From Segetibacter aerophilus (lineage in GTDB: Bacteria; Bacteroidota; Bacteroidia; Chitinophagales; Chitinophagaceae): DNA of 64,000 bases. Below the pieces are notes generated by a model that worked only from the letters and a program-made list of their open reading frames with translations, was not told the DNA's origin and did no database searches. A program made the translations under genes and the position numbers. Shown one piece after another: positions 49,386 through 58,861 of this stretch; the first letter of the stretch is position 1, and the number at the start of each line of letters is the position of its first letter. The DNA lies in NCBI RefSeq assembly GCF_007991655.1, contig NZ_BJYT01000013.1, positions 102,359-166,358 on the forward strand, read 5' to 3'.

Positions 49386-51209
49386 TTATTCAGTGTGCGC
49401 TTGAACAGTCTGCATTTTATAAAGCTCAGCATAGTAGCCATTTTTCATCATCAACTCATTATGTGTTCCCTGCTCGGTTATCTTGCCATCTTCCAGGACA
49501 ACAATGTTATCAAAGTGTAGTAAAGTAAATATGCGATGCGTGATGATAATGGCTGTTTTGTCTTCCAGGTACTGATATAGGTTTGATATAATGGTATTTT
49601 CAGTAGCTGTATCCACCGCACTGAGACAGTCATCAAAGACTACAATTTCCGGCTGCTTGATTAATCCACGGGCAATTGATAATCTTTGTTTTTGACCACC
49701 ACTTAGTGTTACGCCCCTCTCTCCTACCATCGTTTCGTAACCCTCTGCAAACTGCATTATTTCGTTTTCGACACTTGCCTGGCGGGCTGCTTTACTTATT
49801 ATTTCCTGCGGATGATTAGCTGCTTCAAGTCCAAAACTGATATTGTTAGCAACGGTATCACTAAACAAAAAAACATCTTGGGGCACGTAGCTTATTTGCT
49901 CTCTTAAATTTTTTATTGAATATGATTGCAGGGGAACCTTACCTATGGTAATATCCCCTTTTTGTGCATCATAAAAACGAAGTAATAGTTGTGCAATGGT
50001 GGATTTGCCTGACCCTGTTTTACCTAGTATCAATACTTTTTCACCTGTTTTTATTGTTAGCGAAAATTTCTTAATTGCATGGATGCCGGTATGCGGATAA
50101 ATAAAATCTACATCTTTAAAAACAATATCTCCTTTTACATGCTCAATGGCTTTGCCTTTGTCTGCTATTGAAGGCTCAGTCTGTAAAAACTCGTTAAGCC
50201 TTTTCTGCGATGCAGAAGCTCTCTGTATCATGCTAGCTACCCATCCAATTGCACTCACAGGAAATTGAAGCATGTTGATGTAGATAACAAACTCAACGAT
50301 TACACCCACTTTTGTTGTGTCGTGCAATGCTTGTACCCCTCCAATTAAAATGGTTATTAGTGTACTTAATCCAATCATCAACGCCATACTAGGGAAATAA
50401 ATTGACTCCACCTTTGCAAGACCGATGGCGTTGTTTTTATAATCCACGCTGTTTTTTTCGAAAAATCCAAACATTGCTTTTTCCTGCACAAAAGATTTTA
50501 TTACCCTTATGCCAGAGTAGCTTTCCTGGGCATTTGTTGTGAGATCAGATAGTAGCGACTGAATTTTTTCGCTCTTCTTATAGATAATCTGGTTCACTAT
50601 ATAAATGGTGGCAGCCAAAATCGGCAACGGAGCTAAAACATACAATGTCAGCAATGGATCTTTTCTAACCATGTTTATCACGCAGAAGGCGATCAACGAA
50701 AGCAGGTTGATGAGGTACATGATAGCCGGCCCTGTATAACTTCTAACGCGGCTAACATCTTCTGTTATCCGGTTCATCATATCACCGGTGCTATGGGTTT
50801 TGTAGAAATTTGTATCCAGTAACTGGTAGTGAGCAAACACTTCGTTTTTTTGATCATACTCAATATGACGACTCATTACAATAATCGTCTGCCGCATCAA
50901 AAACATAAGTAATCCTCTTGCAAGCGCAAGCAGTAATATGGTTACGCTGCAAATGGTGACAAGCTTAATGAAGTTTCCCTTAATCGGATCAAGAACAGCA
51001 ATGAACCATTCAACTAGTGGATCATTGATAGCATGAGTGGTAGCAGGTTTAGCATTGGGCAATCGTTGTTGCACCAAATTCACCACATAACTAGTTACTT
51101 GAGGCGCTAAAACCGCGAAGTAGTTGGAGGCTGCTATGAACAAAATCCCCGCAAGAAACCTGAATCTATATTTCCAGAAATACTTATTGACCGCCGAAAG
51201 ATGTTTCAA
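49386..51209 (-). CDS. ABC-type exporter half-transporter
   Basis: 607 residues: six-helix exporter membrane domain (1-340), then an ATPase domain with Walker A GKTGSGKS (396-403), Q-loop YVPQDVFLF, signature LSGGQKQR (502-509), Walker B IVVFDDCLSAVD and switch His558 (IITHR). The catalytic Glu after Walker B is Asp (Asp526-Asp527), as in the degenerate half of heterodimeric exporters. It starts at TTG 51209 (MKHLSAVNKYFWKY), chosen because no in-frame ATG is available. A lipid or drug substrate is possible. No partner half-transporter gene is adjacent. Confidence 0.9.
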   Translation of the reverse strand: MKHLSAVNKYFWKYRFRFLAGILFIAASNYFAVLAPQVTSYVVNLVQQRLPNAKPATTHAINDPLVEWFIAVLDPIKGNFIKLVTICSVTILLLALARGLLMFLMRQTIIVMSRHIEYDQKNEVFAHYQLLDTNFYKTHSTGDMMNRITEDVSRVRSYTGPAIMYLINLLSLIAFCVINMVRKDPLLTLYVLAPLPILAATIYIVNQIIYKKSEKIQSLLSDLTTNAQESYSGIRVIKSFVQEKAMFGFFEKNSVDYKNNAIGLAKVESIYFPSMALMIGLSTLITILIGGVQALHDTTKVGVIVEFVIYINMLQFPVSAIGWVASMIQRASASQKRLNEFLQTEPSIADKGKAIEHVKGDIVFKDVDFIYPHTGIHAIKKFSLTIKTGEKVLILGKTGSGKSTIAQLLLRFYDAQKGDITIGKVPLQSYSIKNLREQISYVPQDVFLFSDTVANNISFGLEAANHPQEIISKAARQASVENEIMQFAEGYETMVGERGVTLSGGQKQRLSIARGLIKQPEIVVFDDCLSAVDTATENTIISNLYQYLEDKTAIIITHRIFTLLHFDNIVVLEDGKITEQGTHNELMMKNGYYAELYKMQTVQAHTE

Positions 51210-51226
51210 TCAAAAACAATTTTTCG

Positions 51227-51255
51227 CAAAGGTAGGCTATGTTATTCCTTCCAAA
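51227..51255 (-). promoter_or_regulatory. Promoter of the ABC exporter
   Basis: TTTG (51252-51255), 17-nt spacer, TACCTTTG (51227-51234) on the minus strand, 17 nt before the TTG start. This supports TTG 51209 as the start. Confidence 0.65.
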
Positions 51256-51441
51256 ATGATAAGAAAGCCTCCTGACCACAAGTTTTGGAGTGACTATTAG
51301 GAGATCTTTTTTTAGCGGGGATCTTAAAATTGTAGGTAATCGCTTTGAAAAATAAATTGTTCATTTTGCCACTCGTCTCTCAAAGCCATTCGTAGATGGC
51401 TAAATTTTTTCTTATATAATTTTGTAAAAATCAAAAAAAGT

Positions 51442-52290
51442 ATGAAAGCATTTATAGGAATGGGTTTGTTAGGTTCAAACTTCGTTAAGGCTATGATTCA
51501 AAAAGGCGAAACGATGCATGTCTGGAACCGAACAGCGGCTAAAGCTAAAGCCCTTGAAGCTGACGGGGCGAAGGCCTTTGATAACGTTGAAGATGCGGTT
51601 AGAGATGCAGACGTAATTCATGTGACCCTGAAGGATGACGATACAGTGAACGAAGTACTTGAAACAGCAAGTAAAGCATTTAAAAGCGGGGCAATTGTGA
51701 TTGATCATACGACGACCTCTGCCAAAGGAGCCATCGAAAGAACCAAGACCTGGAAAAGTAGAGGAATTAATTATTTGCACGCTCCTGTTTTTATGGGCCC
51801 TCAGAATGCTCGTGAAAGTAGCGGTTATATGTTGGTATCAGGTGATCAACAATTGATTGAGAAGGTGGAAGGAGACCTTTCAAAAATGACGGGAAAGCTG
51901 ATCAACTTCGGACCACAAGAAGGTAGAGCGGCAGGTATCAAATTGACCGGTAACCTGTTTTTGCTTAGTTTGACAGCAGGACTTTCAGACGCTCTTGCTC
52001 TTGCCAAAGCACATGGCATAGAAACACAGGAAATTCTTAATCTTTTCAGTAGCTGGAATCCCGGTGCAGCCGCCCCCGCCAGGTTAAAGAAAATTTCAGA
52101 AGGAAAATTCGACGAGCCTTCATGGGAACTCAATATGGCTCGCAAAGACGCGGGACTAATGCTAAGTGCTGCTAAAGAAGCAGGCGCAAATTTAGCAATC
52201 ATACCAGCGATTGCTGATGTGATGGATCAATGGATAGCCAAGGGACATGGTAACGATGATTGGAGTGTTATTGCAAAAGACAGTTTATAA
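51442..52290 (+). CDS. 3-hydroxyisobutyrate dehydrogenase-family oxidoreductase
   Basis: 282 residues: N-terminal NAD(P) fold (MKAFIGMGLLGSNFVKAMIQKGETMHVWNRTAAK), the substrate-binding segment VIDHTTTSAKG (a D-H-T variant of the usual D-x-S/T), then GINYLHAPVFMGPQNARESSGYMLVSG and the catalytic Lys in GIKLTGNLFLLSLTAGLSDAL. The family reduces beta-hydroxyacids or imines; the substrate is unknown. Monocistronic with a terminator. Confidence 0.88.
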   Translation: MKAFIGMGLLGSNFVKAMIQKGETMHVWNRTAAKAKALEADGAKAFDNVEDAVRDADVIHVTLKDDDTVNEVLETASKAFKSGAIVIDHTTTSAKGAIERTKTWKSRGINYLHAPVFMGPQNARESSGYMLVSGDQQLIEKVEGDLSKMTGKLINFGPQEGRAAGIKLTGNLFLLSLTAGLSDALALAKAHGIETQEILNLFSSWNPGAAAPARLKKISEGKFDEPSWELNMARKDAGLMLSAAKEAGANLAIIPAIADVMDQWIAKGHGNDDWSVIAKDSL

Positions 52291-52329
52291 TAGTTTCAAC
52301 CTTTTTGGGGCAGAAATGTAGAAAACGTC

Positions 52330-52359
52330 AAAAAGGAGCGAATACACTCGTTCCTTTTT
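52330..52359 (+). terminator. Terminator after the oxidoreductase gene
   Basis: 12-bp stem AAAAAGGAGCGA / TCGTTCCTTTTT including one G-U pair, with a 6-nt loop and a T-run. 39 bp past the stop. Confidence 0.75.
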
Positions 52360-52504
52360 TTGTTTGTATTAGTCTTGTTTTCACCCTATTACAACTTATG
52401 GTTTAACCCTTTTTCTTAGCAAAACTGTCAGTTGTCATAATGAATTTATCAGAATTCTGCGGCAGGTATAAATATTGCTTAACCTAGAAAAAAATTAAAA
52501 GAGC

Positions 52505-54031
52505 ATGGCGCTGTTAGGTGGAGTAATCAAAAAAGCAATAGATTTTAATGGATTAATAAGCCGCGAGGTAAAGCCGGGTAAAGCACAAAAAGCAGTTCTT
52601 TTACAGCTTTTAAAGAAAGCCAAACTTACCGCGTTTGGAATGCATTATCATTTTAATGAAATTTTAGAAAGTGCTGACCCAATTCGTGCTTTCCAGGAGA
52701 AAGTACCGGTGCATGACTACGACGGCATGTATGACCAATGGTGGCATTATCTGCTAAAAGGACACCAAAACATCACATGGCCAGGCGGGCAAAAATACTT
52801 TGCACTTAGTAGCGGCACCACGAGTAATAAAAAATATATCCCCGTAACAAGCGACATGGTTAGTGCTATCAAGAAATCGGGTATGCAACAAGTGTTAAGC
52901 TTGAAAAACTTTGATCTTCCTACAGATTTTTTTGAAAAGCAAATTCTAATGCTTGGCAGCAGCACCAGCCTGATACAAGAGATCGATCATTTTGAGGGAG
53001 AAATCAGTGGCATCAGCGCTGCAAACATTCCCGGTTGGTTTAGTAAGTTTTACAAACCAGGTGCAGAAATAGCCTCAATTGAAAACTGGGACGAAAAAGT
53101 TAAGAGGATTGCTGAGGAAGCACCAGGTTGGGATATTGGTAGCATCTCCGGTATTCCGTCGTGGGTAGAATTAATGTTGAAGGAGATTATAAGCCACAAC
53201 AATCTTAATACAATTCACGACATCTGGCCTAACCTTCACGTTTATACATCAGGGGGTGTCGCTTTTGAACCATATAGAAAAAGTATGGAAAAGTTGTTGG
53301 CTCGTCCCCTTATTTACATCGATACATATCTTGCTTCCGAAGGCTACCTTGCTACGCAAAAAAGGCCCAATACTAACTCAATGGCTTTGATTGTTGACAA
53401 CGGTATTTTTTTCGAGTTTGTCCCTTTCTTAGAAGAAAACATTGACGATGAAGGACGGGTTAAACAAGATGCGGAAGTACTTACACTTCAGCAGGCCCAG
53501 GAAAACGTCGAATATGTTTTGCTTATTTCAACCGTGTCGGGAACATGGAGATATATGATTGGGGATACAGTAATTATCACTGATAAAAAGAGATCTGAAA
53601 TTCAAATTAGCGGGCGTACAAAACACTACTTAAATGTTGTAGGTGAGCAACTGTCAGTCCAAAAAATGAACATGGCGATTGAAAAAATCGAAGATGTTTT
53701 TGATACGGAGATCAAAGAGTTTGTTGCGTCAACGGTGTTTGAAAATGACGAATACAAAATGAAATTCGTCATCGGCACCGATAAGGAAATTAATACGGCG
53801 GAAGCATCTGAGATTATTGACGCCGAATTATCTGAAAACAATAAAAACTACAAAGTCGCGCGTACTAAAGCTTTGAAAGGAGTTGAAGTGGAGGCTGTGC
53901 CTGTAGAACACTTTTATAGTTGGAGTGAAGAATTTAAGAAACTGGGTGGACAGGCAAAGATCCCAAGGGTAATGAAAGAACAGGATTTTATTGAATTCAG
54001 AGAATATGTTCAACAATTAGTTCAAGCTTAA
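52505..54031 (+). CDS. GH3-superfamily acyl-acid-amido synthetase-like protein
   Basis: 508 residues of the GH3 family (PF03321), known from plant jasmonate/auxin-amino acid ligases and present across Bacteroidota. The ATP-binding segment FALSSGTTSNKKYIPV, the FALSSGTTS-like P-loop and SGGVAFEPYRKSMEKLL are visible. The end YSWSEEFKKLGGQAKIPRVMKEQDFIEF is conserved. It probably adenylates a carboxylic acid; the substrate and acceptor are unknown. A lone gene. Confidence 0.9.
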   Translation: MALLGGVIKKAIDFNGLISREVKPGKAQKAVLLQLLKKAKLTAFGMHYHFNEILESADPIRAFQEKVPVHDYDGMYDQWWHYLLKGHQNITWPGGQKYFALSSGTTSNKKYIPVTSDMVSAIKKSGMQQVLSLKNFDLPTDFFEKQILMLGSSTSLIQEIDHFEGEISGISAANIPGWFSKFYKPGAEIASIENWDEKVKRIAEEAPGWDIGSISGIPSWVELMLKEIISHNNLNTIHDIWPNLHVYTSGGVAFEPYRKSMEKLLARPLIYIDTYLASEGYLATQKRPNTNSMALIVDNGIFFEFVPFLEENIDDEGRVKQDAEVLTLQQAQENVEYVLLISTVSGTWRYMIGDTVIITDKKRSEIQISGRTKHYLNVVGEQLSVQKMNMAIEKIEDVFDTEIKEFVASTVFENDEYKMKFVIGTDKEINTAEASEIIDAELSENNKNYKVARTKALKGVEVEAVPVEHFYSWSEEFKKLGGQAKIPRVMKEQDFIEFREYVQQLVQA

Positions 54032-54176
54032 TAGTAGTATTTAAGCTTCTGCCGTTGTTGAAAAAAAAACTGTTTCCGAGCACTAAATAATCGCCTTACA
54101 TCTCCCGATTACCTGCAAAAGCGTTGGGAACAGCAGTAAATTTTCAGTAGCTTTATAAGGAAAGAATTCCTGACTT

Positions 54177-55391
54177 ATGAACAAGTCTTTTCTTTTTTTG
54201 ATAGCTCTCCTATTTACTTTTCAAGTAAAGGCGCAGCCTGCCGATTGTGTACTTAAACAGCCACTAGTCGGTATTAATTTCGGTACGGGCAACATTCAAG
54301 ATCTCAACAGCTCAGCACTAGAAAATTACGAACCTGTTTCATATTACTGTCCAACCGACGGCCACTACACTTTTACTCCCTACACCAGCAAGTGTTTTCG
54401 GGACGACTGGTTTACCCTGGAAGAAGACCATACCCCGGGAGATGTTGCCGGTAACATGATGCTTGTAAATGCTTCTCATAGAGGCGGCGCATTTCTAAGC
54501 ACAACCATCAACGGGTTAAAAGGTAACACTACTTATGAATTTGCCGCATGGATGATGAACCTTTGTAAGATCACAAAAAAATGCCCTTTTCCATTGCTTC
54601 CAGTAATTATAGTGAGGTTAGAAACAGTTGCCGGAAAGTTGGTAGGGCAATTTAGAACAGGCGAACTTGTGCGGCGACAGTCCCCGCAATGGACCCAGCA
54701 CAAAGCCTACTTTACAACCCCGGCTTCCCCCACGCCGCTAATCCTTACCATGATTGACATTTCTCCTGGTGGTTGCGGAAATGATTTCGCGCTAGATGAC
54801 ATCACCTTCCGCGAATGCGTAAAGCCTGTTGTAAAAATCACAACTCCACCCAAGCCCATTGTTCAACCGAAAAAAGTTCAGAAAGCGCCGCCATTGCTTG
54901 TGAAAAAAGCAATTTCACGACCTGCAAAAAAACAAGCTGAAATCATTCCAATTGTAAAACCTAAAAAAGAGGTAGCAGCACAAACGGTTCCGGTGGTAAA
55001 GCCGCAACCTTCTGCTTTACCTGTTTTGCCGCCTCACCTTACAACCCGATCAAGTCCCCTGGTAAAACGAATCGAAACCGAGATGGGCGAAATTAGAATC
55101 GACTTGTATGACAATGGTGACATCGACGGAGATACAGTTACTATTTATCATAACAACACGATGTTGTTTGCAAATGTTGGCCTTACTCAAAAACCCCTGA
55201 CATTCAAAATCCTCGTTGATTATAACCATCCGCATCATGAGCTAGTTATGGTAGCAAATAACCTGGGTTCTATTCCCCCGAATACTTCTTTAATGATTGT
55301 TACTGCAGGCGGCCGGCGTCATGAGGTCTTCATTTCCTCCACGGAACAAAGAAATGCAAAAGTGGTTTTTGACTTAAAGGATAACAGGTAG
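54177..55391 (+). CDS. Exported protein with galactose-binding-like domain and Lys/Pro linker
   Basis: 404 residues. Signal peptide MNKSFLFLIALLFTFQVKAQ. The mature N-terminal domain (about 25-215) contains eight or so Cys and a carbohydrate-binding-like pattern (YEFAAWMMNLCK, FALDDITFREC). A Lys/Pro/Val-rich low-complexity linker follows (about 217-290). The C-terminal domain (about 305-400: RIDLYDNGDIDGDTVTIYHNNTMLF) is a recurring cell-surface module in this phylum. Probably an envelope-binding or surface protein; function unknown. Confidence 0.72.
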   Translation: MNKSFLFLIALLFTFQVKAQPADCVLKQPLVGINFGTGNIQDLNSSALENYEPVSYYCPTDGHYTFTPYTSKCFRDDWFTLEEDHTPGDVAGNMMLVNASHRGGAFLSTTINGLKGNTTYEFAAWMMNLCKITKKCPFPLLPVIIVRLETVAGKLVGQFRTGELVRRQSPQWTQHKAYFTTPASPTPLILTMIDISPGGCGNDFALDDITFRECVKPVVKITTPPKPIVQPKKVQKAPPLLVKKAISRPAKKQAEIIPIVKPKKEVAAQTVPVVKPQPSALPVLPPHLTTRSSPLVKRIETEMGEIRIDLYDNGDIDGDTVTIYHNNTMLFANVGLTQKPLTFKILVDYNHPHHELVMVANNLGSIPPNTSLMIVTAGGRRHEVFISSTEQRNAKVVFDLKDNR

Positions 55392-55397
55392 CTGATT

Positions 55398-56048
55398 CTA
55401 CTTCTGCTTCTCAAGCAGCTTCTTCTCCTCTAATTTTCTTACTTGCTCTACAATTACATCAGGTGAGAGATACAGCCTCCGGATTTTGTCTTTATAAGCT
55501 TGCGGAAGTTCTGCATGATCGAGAATAAAACGTTTGGTGGCGACAATATAATTCCCCATTCCGCGCTCAACTGCCAGCGAGTCTGCCAGCATTTCTGCAT
55601 GTTTTACAAAGGATGAGTGAAAATAGTACTTGTAGCCAAACGAGATCATCCCCACATTACTCCTACTCTCGTAGTCGAGAATATGGCCCAACTCGTGTCC
55701 TATCCATCCCACCATTACTTCGTCTGGTATTTGCTCAATAGGCATTTGTGAATGTATCAGCTTGAACTGCTTACTTATATTGACTCTGTAACGCCTGTTT
55801 TTTCTTCTGCTTAGTAAGGTCATAAAAACAGGTTGCGCCTGCATCACTGATGTCTTAATGTTCTTTTTAAAAATAAAGCTGATGTTGGCAGGAATTAATT
55901 CAGGGTAAAACGAAAGAGCTTTAAGCACATTTTTTTCTACCGCAGCCGGTATTACCTTATTGTTTCTAAATGATTTCAACTCCTCATTTTGCTGGGCCTG
56001 CGTGTTTATCGATTGAGATACCATCATAAAAACTACAAACAACTTCAT
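55398..56048 (-). CDS. Exported zinc metallopeptidase-like protein
   Basis: 216 residues from ATG 56048 (MKLFVVFMMVSQSINTQAQ, a Sec signal). The alternative ATG six codons upstream gives a poorer signal. The HExxH motif is in MVGWIGHELGHILDYESRS, followed by a third ligand candidate in HAEMLADSLAVERG. This fits a small M48-like or related gluzincin. The stop is 6 bp from the convergent stop of the previous gene. Substrate unknown. Confidence 0.75.
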   Translation of the reverse strand: MKLFVVFMMVSQSINTQAQQNEELKSFRNNKVIPAAVEKNVLKALSFYPELIPANISFIFKKNIKTSVMQAQPVFMTLLSRRKNRRYRVNISKQFKLIHSQMPIEQIPDEVMVGWIGHELGHILDYESRSNVGMISFGYKYYFHSSFVKHAEMLADSLAVERGMGNYIVATKRFILDHAELPQAYKDKIRRLYLSPDVIVEQVRKLEEKKLLEKQK

Positions 56049-56126
56049 TAAAATATTCAAATTCAATTAACCATTTTATTAAAGCTTGTTTGGGGACAAC
56101 TGTTCATCAGTTTGTTCCTTCCACGC

Positions 56127-57362
56127 CTATCGTATGCTTTCATACTTCAAACCTAAAGCTTTTATATACCCTTCATTTCCTTGACACTTCTTAAAGAGTA
56201 TTGCATCTAACAACTGGTTAAATGAAGCCTTTGTGGTTTGAATGTTTTTCGGCCTTAAATCTCTGATATCCTGAAAACTCTTTTTTGGCGCGTCTGCATA
56301 ATTGATAATAGAATCGTACCCGGCAGGTTTATCAAAGGAGACAATGCCGCTTTTGCTATCCATTTTCTTGTAAGGCCAGAAATGCCACCCGATATTATTT
56401 TGCTCACAAACAACTCTAAAACTATCTACCCAGCCATCACTGTTTTCACCAGTTTCGCCAACATATATCGGTACGTTGTACTTATCCCGAAAGTCAATGT
56501 AATCCTGCACCACCGACTTCACGGCTGGGGTCCAGTACTTATGAAAAGTGTAAGCAAGATTACTGTCGAAGGGTTTCCCAAAAGGTCTGAAGTTTGAGTC
56601 CCATTGAGAACCGCCAAGAAAAATAAGATGGTTTTTATCAACAGTTCTTATAGCAGCTACAATCTTTTTATACAGTGGTTCGAGTGTAGGGTTAAAGTGT
56701 GAGCTATCAAAAAAATGAGCAATCGGCTCGTTCAACAAATCGTAGCCTAAAATAATATTTTCATTGCTGTAGCGGCTTGCAATCTTGGTCCAGATATCTA
56801 CCGTTTGTTGTTGATCGGCGGGACTGTCAAACAAAAAAGGGTAAGCAGAACCGTCATCGATATTATCTCCCGTTTGACCTCCTGGTGCACAATGCATATC
56901 GAGTATAATATACAGTTGCTCCTTTTTGCACCAACCGATAAGCCTGTCAAAAAGGATAAAACCTTGCTGGTCGTTATTCTGTCCCATATAATTCTCATTC
57001 GTAAACAAGCGGTAATTAAAAGGAAGCCTGATAGAATTCATCCCAAGTATTTTGAGGTAATGAATGTCAGCAGCAGTGATATAATTGTCCTGGAACTTCT
57101 TCCAGAACACTTTCATTTCTGCCGGTCCAACCAACTCTGTAAATGCCTGGTTAATTAGCCTTGGAGAAGTAGCGTTGTTCAGTTTAAACATATAACCCTC
57201 AGGAACCAGCCAGTTACCAAGGTTGGTTCCCTTAATCAGGAATGGCTTTCCATCAGCAGAAATAATCTCCTTGCCCTTTGCATAAAAAAATCCTTTCGAT
57301 TGCGTTTTCCCGAACTGTATAAATGCAGCAAAAAAGATAAAAAGTAGCAGGCATTTTTTCAT
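56127..57362 (-). CDS. Glycoside hydrolase family 5 secreted enzyme
   Basis: 411 residues from ATG 57362 (MKKCLLLFIFFAAFIQFGKTQ signal). A longer in-frame start at 57482 is rejected because its extension is not signal-like. The GH5 TIM barrel shows IKGTNLGNWLVPEGYMF, IRLPFNYRLF, IILDMHCAPGGQTGDN, acid/base Glu212 (YDLLNEP) and nucleophile Glu303 (IYVGETGENSDGW). It hydrolyses beta-1,4-glucan/mannan-type polymers; the exact substrate is unknown. No SusC/D partner is adjacent. Confidence 0.92.
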   Translation of the reverse strand: MKKCLLLFIFFAAFIQFGKTQSKGFFYAKGKEIISADGKPFLIKGTNLGNWLVPEGYMFKLNNATSPRLINQAFTELVGPAEMKVFWKKFQDNYITAADIHYLKILGMNSIRLPFNYRLFTNENYMGQNNDQQGFILFDRLIGWCKKEQLYIILDMHCAPGGQTGDNIDDGSAYPFLFDSPADQQQTVDIWTKIASRYSNENIILGYDLLNEPIAHFFDSSHFNPTLEPLYKKIVAAIRTVDKNHLIFLGGSQWDSNFRPFGKPFDSNLAYTFHKYWTPAVKSVVQDYIDFRDKYNVPIYVGETGENSDGWVDSFRVVCEQNNIGWHFWPYKKMDSKSGIVSFDKPAGYDSIINYADAPKKSFQDIRDLRPKNIQTTKASFNQLLDAILFKKCQGNEGYIKALGLKYESIR

Positions 57363-57583
57363 AGAACAAATGATTTTAGTGCAAATTAGAGAATATAGAA
57401 AGAAGTACAGCGGCAACGTGTTTGAGAGGTTAGCCGAGTATTGGCGTGGATAAAGACGTCCAATTATACAAACGTTCGACAATTTTGAAGCGCAAGGAGA
57501 AATGACAAAAATTTGAAGACGGGATGATGTAGATCATCTTTCTTGCCAATACTCCAAAAGATATTTGTATAAAATAATTATAT

Positions 57584-57931
57584 ATGCAAACGATATCATT
57601 AAACCACTCACAAACAGAAAGATCAGTTCAATTTCAAACAACTTCAATTTCTAAGTGGCTCAATAAGACACTCGCAGTTGCAGAAGAAAATAGGTTCGGT
57701 GTTACAGCCATTCTAATTTTGCTGCAGGTTTCAATAGCAGGTTTTAACGTTGTTATTCCGCCTATGATTGGTGCATCCGTTCTCCTGATGGCTCCAGGAA
57801 TTTCTTTGGCTTTCTTATCAAATAGCATTGCGCTTGCTCAAGCAAAGATGAAGTGGGTTTTACTGGGCTTCGCGTTAAGCATGATTGTAAACGCAACCAT
57901 CAGTATTTATTGTTTTTCTAAATTATTATAA
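57584..57931 (+). CDS. Small membrane protein of unknown function
   Basis: 115 residues: a hydrophilic N-terminal 35 residues, then two or three hydrophobic helices (AILILLQVSIAGFNVVIPPMIGASVLLMAPGISLAFLSNSIALA and VLLGFALSMIVNATISIYCF). No recognised family. It is a plausible gene because it is isolated, starts with ATG and has a terminator 25 bp past the stop. Confidence 0.65.
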   Translation: MQTISLNHSQTERSVQFQTTSISKWLNKTLAVAEENRFGVTAILILLQVSIAGFNVVIPPMIGASVLLMAPGISLAFLSNSIALAQAKMKWVLLGFALSMIVNATISIYCFSKLL

Positions 57932-57956
57932 TCCCATAAATAGAACCTGTAAAGCT

Positions 57957-57984
57957 AAAAAGGTCTGCACATGCAGGCCTTTTT
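57957..57984 (+). terminator. Terminator after the small membrane protein gene
   Basis: Stem AAAAAGGTCTGCA / TGCAGGCCTTTTT with one G-U pair and a very tight loop, followed by ATAAA. Confidence 0.75.
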
Positions 57985-58128
57985 TATAAAGAAATATTTA
58001 GACTAAATCATAGCGAACCTCGCTTAATCGTTCGTTTTAGCTTGCGACATTCCTGGCAGTTCTTTTCTGTTTTAACTAAATGATCATTGTAGATAAACAT
58101 CGTTACCTAAATTGCAGCTGCGAAATTT

Positions 58129-58842
58129 ATGGGACCTTTTTACTACATAGCTGCCGATGAAAATTCTTTCAAGAATGAATCTTTCGATCATCTCCTCGCT
58201 GCCGGATACTATAGGATGCAGCACCTTATGTTTACCTGCAACGACACAGCTTTAGGAGAAGACATGCCTGCTGTTCCTGTCTTTTGGCTACGCACGCTCG
58301 TAAACCAATGCGGGCTTAACAGGGCCGCTAAAACTATTCTGAAAAAGGCCGAAAACTTTTCCGTAAGTGTCCAACCTGCTAGTGTTGATGATGAAGTTGA
58401 AAGTCTGTACGCCCTCTATAAAAATCATGTTCCTTTTTCTGTATCTACTACCTGTACCGATTATTTGCACCAGGAAATTGTACCTCATCCTTTTGATTCA
58501 ATGATGGTGCAGGTGCGTGACGATGACAAGTTAATTGCTACCGGGTATTTTGATAAGGGAAGTCAATCAATTGCAGGGATCATGAACATTTACCATCCCG
58601 ATTACAATAAATATAGCCTAGGCAAATTCCTGATGTTGCAGAAGCTGCAATACGCCCTCTCCCAGAAAAAAACGTTTTACTATACTGGCTACATCAGTAC
58701 CGGAAGTACCCGCTTCGATTATAAAACCTTTCCTGACCCAACTGCTGTAGAAGTTTTGTTTCCTGATAAACAGGAATGGCAGCCTTACCATCTATTGAGT
58801 AAAGCATTCCTGGCGGAATATTATTCAAAGTTTTTAGTATAA
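58129..58842 (+). CDS. Arginyl-tRNA-protein transferase-like (ATE/Bpt-type GNAT) protein
   Basis: 237 residues. The block LIATGYFDKGSQSIAGIMNIYHPDYNKYSLGKFLMLQKLQYALSQKKTFYYTGYI resembles the C-terminal half of ATE/Bpt-type aminoacyl-tRNA-protein transferases (acyltransferase fold; the YSLGxxLxLxxL segment). The N-terminal Cys-rich ATE half is poorly conserved (one Cys near residue 36, with HLLAAGYYRMQHLMF). If functional, it would add an amino acid to protein N-termini (N-degron pathway). Assignment is moderate. Confidence 0.6.
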   Translation: MGPFYYIAADENSFKNESFDHLLAAGYYRMQHLMFTCNDTALGEDMPAVPVFWLRTLVNQCGLNRAAKTILKKAENFSVSVQPASVDDEVESLYALYKNHVPFSVSTTCTDYLHQEIVPHPFDSMMVQVRDDDKLIATGYFDKGSQSIAGIMNIYHPDYNKYSLGKFLMLQKLQYALSQKKTFYYTGYISTGSTRFDYKTFPDPTAVEVLFPDKQEWQPYHLLSKAFLAEYYSKFLV

Positions 58843-58861
58843 GTCAATAAATAAAAAAGCA

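Noticed and set aside
57363..57482. 40-residue N-terminal extension of the GH5 enzyme
   Set aside because: The signal peptide starts at ATG 57362; the extension would place it internally.
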